Part shown: one piece after another, positions 55,560-64,000 of the stretch
Numbering within the stretch: the stretch's first letter is position 1
How the letters are laid out: each line of letters starts with the position of its first letter
Source of the DNA: Dreissena polymorpha
Taxonomy: Eukaryota; Mollusca; Bivalvia; Myida; Dreissenidae
Direction of reading: 5' to 3'
DNA length: 64,000 nt
Assembly: GCF_020536995.1 (NCBI RefSeq)
Contig: NC_068366.1
Span: forward strand, 18,561,299 to 18,625,298
The notes under the pieces: model-generated
The model's database searches: none
Told to the model about the DNA's origin: nothing
What the model saw: the letters and a program-made list of their open reading frames with translations, nothing else
Made by a program: the position numbers and the translations under genes

Positions 55560-55860
55560 AGCGACTTCTTAGATCAATCGTCAGCATCTTTAATTTTCTC
55601 GCGAGCATGTTACAATTAGCCCCTTAATGAGCGCCCTTCACAATGCAAGTGTTGGGCTATTAGCTCATTGGCCCCCGGCTGTAATAGACTTTGGAGCGGC
55701 GCCATCTGGCGACAACGGGGAACAATCTGCTCGCGACGCTAGTGCTGCTTGGATCTGACAGACCTAACATCCGAGGGTTCAGAAAAGGTCCCATGAATCA
55801 TTGCGAAGTCCGGACAAACCCTTTAATTCATCATACGCAAATTTATCGGAATTGTGTTTC
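55560..55860. promoter_or_regulatory. Candidate regulatory region downstream of Olig
   Basis: This stretch is less AT-rich than its surroundings and free of the window's repeats. It packs homeodomain-type sites (CAATTAGC, CTTAATGAG, CTATTAGC), a SOX-type ACAATG next to ATGCAAG, and GGCGCCATCTGGCGAC at 55696-55711. The last resembles the CTCF core GCGCC(A/C)(C/T)CTRGTGG. No open frame spans it. It lies about 2.5 kb past the Olig stop codon. The function is inference from motifs only. Confidence 0.3.
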
Positions 55861-56253
55861 TAATGGTTAGTAGGAGAAAATGCTTATGTCAAATTGACAA
55901 CGAAAATTGACATCACTGCATCCTTACATGCGTCGAGACACAGAGAAAGAGAAAGAGAGAGAGAGAAACGAAATACCAGAAAAACATTCGCTCTGGGACA
56001 TATAAATTAAAAATACTTATATCTTGGATTAAAAAAGTATCATGCAGAAAAAATGTTGATATCGGTATAAGGTTTTAATTTGCTTCAAATGTTATTATCG
56101 AACATTGTGTAGGGAATACATTTTTTGCAAAAAAAAACAATGTTCATAATCACTCATTAAATACAATACAACCATATACACAAAATCAAAAGATGCTCTT
56201 CATCGGAACTATCTCTCTAAAACCAGACAAATGGATTTGATATACATTTAGTT

Positions 56254-56464
56254 AACTCTTTCAGTGCTGGAACCGAATTTTGAAGGCCTTTGCAAACAGT
56301 TTGGATCCAGATGAGACGCCACAGAACATGGCGTCTCATCAGGATCCAAACTGTTTGCTATTCTGATAGTATTCTTTGAAAAAAATCGAAGAAAATGCTA
56401 ATTTTAGAAATTCAGCAGACGACATTTTAGCAGACGACAAATTTCCCAGCATGCAAAGGGTTAA
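56254..56464. repeat. Foldback element related to family B
   Basis: The outer ends are GTTAACTCTTTCAGTGCTGG and CCCAGCATGCAAAGGGTTAA. The core has CAAACAGTTTGGATCCAGAT...CATCAGGATCCAAACTGTTTG around GAGACGCCACAGAACATGGC. It has the layout of family B with a different sequence. Confidence 0.75.
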
Positions 56465-57995
56465 GTCTTCCTTGTGTACATTGTAATGTGCTTGTGTAAA
56501 GTGTTTATACATATACGTGCAAACATCTATACATTCTTATACTAAAAGATTTAACGTATTTTATTTGATTATAACAAATAAAATAATTTTTCATATGCGG
56601 TAAATTGTTGGCTGTTTATTGCATAACTTATTGTAGTTCTGTATAACAACTGACATGTCAATGGGAAATATCATCATTATTGCACAGAATATTATATGTT
56701 GTTTTGAATTTTCATATATATTTTCCAACCTTAAATGATTAATACACCTTAATTGTTTAACTGTTCCGTCGATTTTCAAACTTTGCCTGTCGTTTTCTAT
56801 GACAGTATGCTTTTTTATCAATTTTATTTAAACATTTTTGGTTGTTTATGTAATTTTTGTTCGCTCAAAAATCGTTTATTTATTGAGTGTAAAATCTAAT
56901 GTTTAATATGTAATTTACAACTGTTGTTTTCGTTATGGTTAGTAAAAAACACACACAATTACTCGAGTTGTAATAAAACAATTCTTCAATATATCAGATA
57001 CTTTTTATATAGTAATTTGGATATATTTTTTGCCATCTGCGAACGTCCTTGTAAAATTTTACTTAGTTTTTGCTGTTTTGTTTTAAGTACATAGAAAGCG
57101 AGTACATATGTGGTCTTCAGTCATCACACATTTTAAAAATAATTATTTCTATAACTTGAAAAGTGAATAATATTTTCTCCTTTATGGTAAAATGGTAAAG
57201 CAATGTGTTTTTTAATAATTGTGTTACATTTATTTCTAAATTAGAATCTTAAAGTGATATTATGGGCATCTAACAGTTTATAGGTATAGGTGTCTATAGG
57301 TGTTTATTTTTGGTGTTTTCACTTCATACACACGTATATTTGTTAATGCAGAATCAACATACTAAAACAATATCCCGGAAAGTGAAAAATAATGCATTTG
57401 AATATCAACCGTATTTTCGTTTGACGACTGATCATGCATGTACGATGTGAACCTACATTTAGTTTTAGTGCAGATTCGTTCATACGACACAAAGACACAA
57501 TTTTGTTTTACGGATCATTTCGGCATAGAGGACTGGGTGAGTCACGTAAGATATCGAATATAAAATATATTTTACTTGTATACAAAATAATTCATGTACA
57601 TTTATCTGTACACAAGGCACTTGGTCAAACACGAATGAAACAATAAAAGCAATAAAGTGTTTATTTACAATTCTGTAAAAGATATCGTAAAAAAGCTACA
57701 TTAAGGCACATTGTACAATCATGAGTTGCAGTCATTAAGTCTACGAACCAATTCAAAGATACAAAAGAAGAAAGCTCCTGTCCACTTATTTTATTCTAAG
57801 TAATTTATTGAAATTAAATAAATTAACAGTATAATAATTATTTCAAGTTCAATTAAAGATGTGATTTATTAATTGAAGCATCCAAACGTGATATGTTTTC
57901 TAAAGTATACCGGATGGTTTCGTAACATATACGACGTATCTTGTTCATGGTAATTCCCTTTGTCACGAAACATAATGCTCTAAGTGCGTAATAAT
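56465..57995. other. Intergenic AT-rich sequence
   Basis: No gene or shared repeat is recognised. AATAAA-type signals in both orientations near 57640-57665 may serve the Olig transcript, without proof. Confidence 0.35.
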
Positions 57996-58216
57996 TAACC
58001 CATTTATGCCTAGTGGACTCTCCTATCCTTCTAAATTGGATCAATTTATTTCCAAAATTAGGGATGTCTAGTATATTTATTTCTATATTTAAAATATTTC
58101 TTACAGAAATTCCTTTATGCAAACAGCGAAGACCCAGATGTATCATGCGGCCTCTCATCTGGGTCGGCGCTTTTTGCTAAGGCCTTTTTCTAGACGATAG
58201 GCATACATGGGTTAAA
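57996..58216. repeat. Foldback element family B
   Basis: The ends are TTAACCCATTTATGCCTAGT and CGATAGGCATACATGGGTTA. The core is GCGAAGACCCAGATG...CATCTGGGTCGGCGC. It lies about 125 bases beyond the Olig stop codon and is probably in its 3' untranslated or flanking region. Confidence 0.9.
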
Positions 58217-58340
58217 AGCGAAATGATGCAAAGAATACTATCAACTAACACTTCGCGAAATGGGCATAACAAAACACAATAATCTATATCTTGATTAATG
58301 ATATCACATTGTCTGATTCACAGTGTCGCACTCACAGGGT

Positions 58341-59201
58341 TTACGTGTGGCTCGAGTCTTTTCTCGCGTAAGGATTGTACAGATGCGGCATTCCGGTCGC
58401 CAGGTTTCTCCGAGAATGTAAATATAAACACTGGCTGCAAGCACAAGGCACGTGCCAGCGAGAATGGAGCAAGTGCTGCTCATGCGCATGTGCACCGGAA
58501 GTGTGAATAAGTGCAGCTGGCGTGAACAAGGAATCCTTGCTCGAGGGCCGCTCTCCGATAGAAGTGGCACTCGAAAAAACACGGGTGGCAGTCGGAACCA
58601 CCGGATATGGATGCGCATTTGCGGACGCCGACGACGTCTGCGGCGGTGAAGGTACCGGTTGTAGCGGCGGAACTGTTGACGGCGGCGGCGGCGCTGAGAC
58701 ACGATGTCCGCGGTTGCTGTCAGATTTATACACGTCACTTACAAGTTTCTTCATTTCTTCGAGAGAGTTCGTCAGCATCAATATATAGTTCTTAGCGAGA
58801 AGTAACGTAGCGATCTTAGAAAGTTTCCGCACCGACGGACCGTGCGCGTAGGGCATAACTTCCCGCAGACCATCCAAGGCAGAGTTCAAGTCATGCATGC
58901 GTTTCCGCTCCCTTGAATTTACCTTCAACCGTAAATCTTGTAACTCCTTTTCGTCCATGCATTTATCTGCCAACGCGCCCCTGCTGCCTCTACTAGCAGA
59001 CCTCTTGCGTCCATGCAGCATCGAATATCCGGCGTGCCCTGCCGCTCTTTCGGCGCTCATGTCATGGTTCTCCTGCGAGGAATCGCTGTCATATAACATA
59101 CCCGGGCTAAAAACGTTAATACTTGACTCTTCCGAGGTGGCTGGTGACCTCTCGAGGTTGCACACCACATTGTCGTCTGTAACATTAATCTCTTGTTCCA
59201 T
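58341..59201 (-). CDS. Olig: Olig-family bHLH transcription factor
   Basis: A single exon of 286 codons plus TAA. The bHLH domain (about residues 89-155) begins [20 protein letters not shown] and continues [20 protein letters not shown], then [20 protein letters not shown]. These are near-invariant Olig signatures, with the E and R contacts for E-box DNA ([12 protein letters not shown]). MKKLVSDVY after helix 2 is also Olig-specific. A Pro/Ser-rich linker follows, then PCACSQC, like the C-terminal PCxCxxC of vertebrate Olig2/3. The start at 59201 ([10 protein letters not shown]) is preferred over the ATG 11 codons upstream because the extra residues ([11 protein letters not shown]) look untranslated. 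Olig proteins are nuclear repressors in neural and glial patterning. Confidence 0.95.
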   Translation of the reverse strand: MEQEINVTDDNVVCNLERSPATSEESSINVFSPGMLYDSDSSQENHDMSAERAAGHAGYSMLHGRKRSASRGSRGALADKCMDEKELQDLRLKVNSRERKRMHDLNSALDGLREVMPYAHGPSVRKLSKIATLLLAKNYILMLTNSLEEMKKLVSDVYKSDSNRGHRVSAPPPPSTVPPLQPVPSPPQTSSASANAHPYPVVPTATRVFSSATSIGERPSSKDSLFTPAALIHTSGAHAHEQHLLHSRWHVPCACSQCLYLHSRRNLATGMPHLYNPYARKDSSHT

Positions 59202-59234
59202 AATGACACGCGTATGCTCCAAGAGAAACCACAA

Positions 59235-59930
59235 AATATTCTTCTACCAGGACGGCATTAGAGTTTAAAGCCGCAACTTACAATCGTATGGTCCCAAAAT
59301 CTCGCGACAAGATTCACCGAATCACCCGGGCAACGAAATGACATGCGCAGTGAGTTCATACGTCAATCACCAAATCCGGAAGGCGGGGCTAAATCGAATT
59401 TAATGGCCGAACAAATGATTTCGATACACGCATGAATGGGTTACGGTCGGGGTGATCATTTCACGACGATAACCCTCTGTCGGAATGGGTGTTTTCAACA
59501 ATGATGGGTGGCGAGATAGATTCAAATAGCTACCATTTAGCTGTGAAATTATCTTATTCGCCGAGAACGATTTAAACTGTCATCGACACAATGGAAAACA
59601 TACATTAGGATGAACGGTTCATTCGTTCTACGCAGTTATTGTCAAAATGTTTCATTTTTACGAAACCGTTTTATCATTTTGAAAAAGCCTGTTTTAGATG
59701 GTTGCAAATGTTTATTTTGTTAGATTTGGGCTCAATACATTTTGGACGTCAGAATAAAATGCATTTACGTGTACCTGCTGTTTGCAAGCGATTACTTTTT
59801 TGTATTTACTGATATTTCGTAATAAAAGTGATACTGCAAGACTGATATTTTAATAATTTTGCCGGAAAAAAAGCTGAATTTCAGTAAAACAGACGTACAC
59901 CGACTGTAAATATCAACACATGTAAGCCGT
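59235..59930. promoter_or_regulatory. Olig upstream region
   Basis: The 250 bases before the Olig start are richer in CpG than the surroundings (CTCGCGACAAGATTCACCGA, ACCCGGGCAACGA) and carry an AACAATGATGG SOX-like site near 59499. This is the expected promoter position. No TATA box is clear. The rest, to 59930, is AT-rich without recognised features. Confidence 0.35.
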
Positions 59931-60130
59931 GTCATTCGAAAATGGGTCGTGTGACATGCGACCAGCGTTACTCCATACAAGGCTACGCATTTGCGCAGTG
60001 TGGCCAGGAGCTACCCTCTCCGTTAATGGGACAACGAAACTTGGCTTCACTTCACGGCGGACAAGGTAGCTCCCGACCAGACTTAGCGATTTAGCAGGCT
60101 GGTCTCGAGCTAAAATGGTCGAATATGGTA
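59931..60130. repeat. Repeat shared with 55285-55430
   Basis: Both segments carry GGAGCTAC next to (C/T)CCGACCAGAC or CTCCAGACCAAAC phrases, a GGTAGCTCC and a final GGCCGAATATGG- or GCCATATGGCCC-like end. This looks like an old interspersed element in two diverged copies. Confidence 0.35.
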
Positions 60131-60589
60131 TAAGATCCTTTTTTGCATGACGCGGCTCATTTCATACATGAAGTGCTCTAAAACGTATGGGCTCGCTTTG
60201 CAGATTTAAAGGAACACACGCAATAACAAATTTTTATCAAGCATGTATTTAATATTATGTTGAATTTTAGAAATTGTTTTCAGAACGTATCGCCGTGTCT
60301 GACAAAAAAAGTGTTAGTGTGGTTTACACAAACTATTCAAAACAACTGCGAGTAAACAAATATGTGCACATGCTGTTTAAATGCAATTAGAAGTTGTTCT
60401 TATAATTTAAGGCTAGTATTGCTTTGTTAGATTATTAAAAATTGTTAAATCATGTTTTAAATGTAGGTAAATATATTATAGGTAGATGTCTTTAATACAC
60501 ACATTTACATAAAGTTATCTTAAAGTCATTCGGATTGTTCCAAAAACCAAGACGCGTCAATACAAATAAATATCATTTACATGTATATA

Positions 60590-61660
60590 GGATCTGGCAC
60601 GAGTTGTCATATCATACCATATTTTATTAAACGAGTTCAGGAATTTTGTTAGTAAGCGAGTCTTTGGCGAGCTTACTAACACATTTTCTGGACGAGCTTT
60701 AAAATGTTGTATTAAACATGTGTGATATATACGGAATATTACGGTAGTCAATTGTTCCAAGAGTTTGTATCACTCGAGTGGCTTGTGTGATGACGTATCA
60801 TACGAGAGGCGGAGCCTCGAGTGTGATGCGAAATAGCACAAGACACGAGAGTGATACAAACTCTTGGAACAATTGACTACCGTAATATTCCTTTTATTAT
60901 ATACAACAACTTACGAAAACAGTTAACAATTGTATTTTTACTTTAACAAAACAATGACTAAAAGTTCGGTACGCCATAGTTTATTTAAGACGCGTATGAA
61001 TACAGTTTATGTAAATTAACGTGTAAACATTCTAACCGGGAAAACACAGGTTTCCGAAACGCTTACCTTAATGCCATCGTTAATCCAATGTTTCTAACAA
61101 TTAAGTTGACAACTTTAAATTTTAATCCGATGTTTATAACAAAAACGTTGAAACGATATGCACTTCCACTTCTATCTTCCATGTCTTTATCGAAACTTAG
61201 TTTAAACCACACTATTTTATTGTATTCCTATCGAAATATACATTTATGCATGATAAACACACACTCCAAAAATACGTTTTGAATTTGTTCTATGTTTTAA
61301 CAAATAGTTTACTGTTAAAAACACCACGTCCGACATGTCCTTAAATTCGAGAGAGTTTAGATAAAACCATTGTGTTTCGTCACAGAAATGACGTCACACG
61401 ATGTACTTCGTAATATATTTCGTAATATAAAATATTTCTATTTTCGGTGCGCGTAATGTGACGTCATTAAAAGGGTCGAAGTAGTCCGGCTTGTATGGTA
61501 ATACGGAATTGGAAACAGCGAGTAGCGTTATACGGGATTTTTTATTTCAACGATTGATAAAACCTGTATTTTGTAAAAAGCAATAAACAGGTATATAATA
61601 AAAACAAATATGTAATGGTTGTATTGCATGGGAAACAGGATATAGCATGTGATAAAAACA
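60590..61660. repeat. Family E copy enlarged by insertions
   Basis: The left part (GGATCTGGCACGAGTTGTCA, the hairpin GTTAGTAAGCGAGTC...GGCGAGCTTACTAAC) and right part (CATGGGAAACAGGATATAGC) match 43359-43785. The middle is longer. It holds the palindrome at 60733-60891 and two TGACGTCA sites (61389-61396, 61459-61466). Confidence 0.65.
60733..60891. repeat. Long near-perfect palindrome
   Basis: The arms run from GGAATATTACGGTAGTCAAT through TGTTCCAAGAGTTTGTATCA and back in inverted order, about 45 bases with no mismatch seen. The looser centre contains GATGACGTATCATACG and GGCGGAGCCTCGAGTG. It is a foldback element inside the family E copy. Confidence 0.9.
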
Positions 61661-62701
61661 TATATAACATTTTACTGCCACTCTTAATGAATATCACTTT
61701 GCAAGTTTTTTTTATACACAGACCAACAATATCTGGGTTCGATTGTCATATAGTTTCCGATACACGTTGTGCCAGCTCTTGATGTAAAATTATTTTAAAT
61801 GATGCTCCGCTAGTATTTGTAGACAAAGTTACCGGTATATAAGTTACTGAAAGAAGGAGGGGCTTATGTTAAAGAATCGAAGCATGGTAACTTTCCTTTG
61901 ATTTTCTCGATTTTCCCATGCGAGCTGCACATCACACATCAAACGCGGCCCTTACAATGGACCCTAATCCTCTCTACATTGCAGCTGCAGTCCCTCCGGT
62001 TCTTCAGACCGGATGTTAGGCCCCTCTTGAGCGTGATCCGACCGCCGCCCAGTGGGCGTTAATCCCACTACCTTGCAATTGCAGTGGGTAACTTGATACG
62101 GGCATATCAAATGGGACCATGTGCAGATGCAAATTGAAAAGGCTGACTGGACACTTGATGAAGATTTGCATTTTATAACAGAATACCGGTAGTTCTCGAA
62201 AAAGCGCAGAATACGCTATGCACTGAATTGTATTTTCTTGTTTAAAAGCTAAACATGCCGGTCTTAATTTACAAATGCATTTCATTAACACATGCGTACA
62301 CTACAACTTTTAATATTTTATGAGAACATAAAATATGAATATATTGCTATCAAGTGAATGGACTAGGGAGCTATATGTTACAGCAAAACATGCCATGATA
62401 TTGCTCTGGCGAGGTATCTAAACTGAATCTTAATAGTAGTAAATACATTTTGAATGGTACATTCAAGTTTTGTTATGAAATTTGAATCCTGTTGAGAACT
62501 TTTTTACTCTTTACTCATATTGTTAATTACATAGTCGTATATCTATTGCGGGGCGATTATAAATAAAAGTTTCCTTTAAATACAAACGGCGTTGAAATAA
62601 ATATTAAGATGCCAGTGTTGCCCCTTCAATAATGCATCATGGCCAAATGAACAGTTAGGGGCTTTCGGATCCTAGATTGTCCAGTCGCATCAAAAAAATA
62701 C
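61661..62701. other. Intergenic sequence, partly GC-richer
   Basis: At 61920-62100 there is a less AT-rich segment with small hairpins (CCGGTTCTTCAGACCGG, CCGCCCAGTGGGCG). I could not assign it to a gene, a tRNA or a repeat in this window. Confidence 0.4.
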
Positions 62702-62842
62702 TTGTCGCATCCTAGATTCTTATATATTGACCAAAATATATTTAACTTAATCTATGGCATTCATATCTGTACCGATAATAAACGACCGTATACTGCTCCC
62801 TGTTTTTACCCAAGGTGCCTGTACCACGTGACTTTTTCGGCT

Positions 62843-63866
62843 ATGTGTGGGACAATCGGATGTCAACAAACCATCGCTTCAGGTACGTTTCGAATAATTT
62901 CTTTATTAATTCAAAACCATGTTAAAAAAACAAAGACGAGAGCCCGGTCATTGTCAAAATACACAACTGTGGTAAGTTTGCGCAAAATTAATTGAGTATT
63001 TTTTCCAAAAGGTGCAACCGCGTGTTTGAAAACACACAAAGTGAAATGCTATTTGTGGTATATTTGTTATTCAATCAATAAAAACGTTCATTAAAATATT
63101 GTTGAAGGTTTAAAAAATAGGGCGGACATTGTAATTCTTCATAGAGAAGCTACATATATTGTATGTTTGCGCATATACATCTTATTCGGAGTCTGTGTAT
63201 AAAAATGCAATAATGCTATGTGTGGGACACATTTTTGAAATGCTATGTGTGGTATGCAAGAATTTTCCCATCAGTTCTGCATTTGATCTGAACACAGTTT
63301 TGTAAGAATCTAACACATTTACTTCAGTCTGTACTGAAAATATATCAAATTAACCAAATGTTACATGACGGAATACTGAAGTAATTGTGTAATGTTTAAA
63401 CAATTTATGTTTAATTGAACATAAATTTTAAATAAAATACACTGCGTAATTGTTATCCAACCAATGGTCTTTTTTAACAAACACGTTATGTTGAACTATA
63501 ATATTTATTTTTTGACTAATTGTCTTTAAATAAATACCATGATTGATATTTCTGCCTGATTATTAAATTCGGTCCTTTTTTATAAATGAATGACAAAAAA
63601 AGTAAAAGCACTTGCTTTAAAATGGGTTTTACTTCTGTTGTTTTTCAGACTTGACAAGGATTAGTCGAAGGATTTGTAACGCTTTAAGGCGCGAAGCTGT
63701 GTTAGAATTAGATGAACACCATCAAACCACACGGAAGGTGTTATGCGGCAAGTTAATTATCAAAACCACAGTGACAGAGACGGACCCAGCTTCATTCTGT
63801 GATGTTTACGGAAAGCTATTTCAACTAACTATGCAAACATACCATTTAATATGCATTTTGGCATAA
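62843..63866 (+). CDS. Unrecognised two-exon candidate gene
   Basis: An open segment ending TCA G|GTACGT at 62881 joins in phase to one starting after TGTTTTTCAG at 63649. The second is open to a TAA ending at 63866. From ATG 62843 the product would be 85 aa: MCGTIGCQQTIAS, then DLTRISRRICNALRREAVLE, LDEHHQTTRKVLCGKLIIKT and a tail to QTYHLICILA. The frame is also open upstream to 62702. I recognise no domain. Support is only the matched splice phase and the good acceptor; it could be chance or part of a gene running right of the window. Confidence 0.25.
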
Positions 63867-64000
63867 TCAAAACAAAGTGTATGTATTGATATTTGTGCAT
63901 ATTTATGTGTTTTGTATCTATGTTATTTATGAAATTGATTAGATGAATATAAAATCTGAGTATATATGTTAATAAAACAATTGTTTCATAACAAATAACA
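63867..64000. other. AT-rich end of window
   Basis: AT-rich sequence with an AATAAA at about 63970. No other feature. Confidence 0.35.

Noticed and set aside
58304-58738. 144-residue minus-strand frame overlapping Olig
   Set aside because: Out-of-frame shadow of the Olig Ser/Pro/Arg-coding region; plus-strand frames at 58452-58795 are also shadows.
62843-62881. MCGTIG start as a glutamine amidotransferase (MCGI-) N-terminus
   Set aside because: Only the first residues resemble it; the following sequence lacks all further amidotransferase motifs.
1-64000. LTR, retrovirus-like, Polinton-like or LINE remains
   Set aside because: I looked for reverse transcriptase, integrase, capsid, envelope and endonuclease motifs and for long terminal direct repeats, and recognised none.

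Overview
This is animal nuclear DNA: AT-rich, dense in short interspersed repeats, with spliced genes that have canonical GT-AG introns. The repeat families point to a bivalve mollusc, probably a dreissenid-like heterodont. They include elements beginning with a GGGCC hairpin and holding 145-180 bp tandem cores, TGACCT-rich units, and foldback elements ending near TTCTCAGAACGCG. That species guess is inference; no barcode gene is present.

Four genes are well supported. (1) The 3' part of a BTBD17-type BTB/BACK gene lies on + (exons 696-794 and 1758-2841; earlier exons are left of the window). (2) RPL13A (ribosomal protein uL13) lies on -, with six coding exons between 32318 and 12183; only the short first coding exon was not found. 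Its last intron holds four copies of a C/D-box snoRNA that I identify as U33/SNORD33, two of them inside a 1.03-kb tandem duplication. (3) A complete five-exon secreted Cu/Zn superoxide dismutase-like gene lies on + (38827-49401, 203 aa), with the zinc-ligand aspartate replaced by alanine. (4) A single-exon Olig-family bHLH gene lies on - (59201-58341). A fifth, weak candidate is an in-phase pair of open segments at 62843-62881 and 63650-63866.

Layout: 1-2841 BTBD17; 2842-12160 repeats, including a 145-bp array (5126-6206), a 177-bp array (6230-9250) and a 32-bp minisatellite (9571-10876); 12162-32318 RPL13A with introns swollen by repeats; 32319-38826 intergenic, with two terminal-inverted-repeat elements and a nested foldback; 38827-49401 SOD; 49402-58340 intergenic, holding a motif-rich candidate control region near 55560-55860; 58341-59201 Olig; 59235-64000 intergenic repeats and the weak candidate gene.

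BTBD17 and RPL13A are tail-to-tail, RPL13A and SOD head-to-head, SOD and Olig tail-to-tail. The genes have no evident common pathway, except that RPL13A and its intronic snoRNAs both serve ribosome production. I saw no LTR retrotransposon, retrovirus-like, Polinton-like or LINE coding sequence; nearly all mobile DNA here is non-autonomous.
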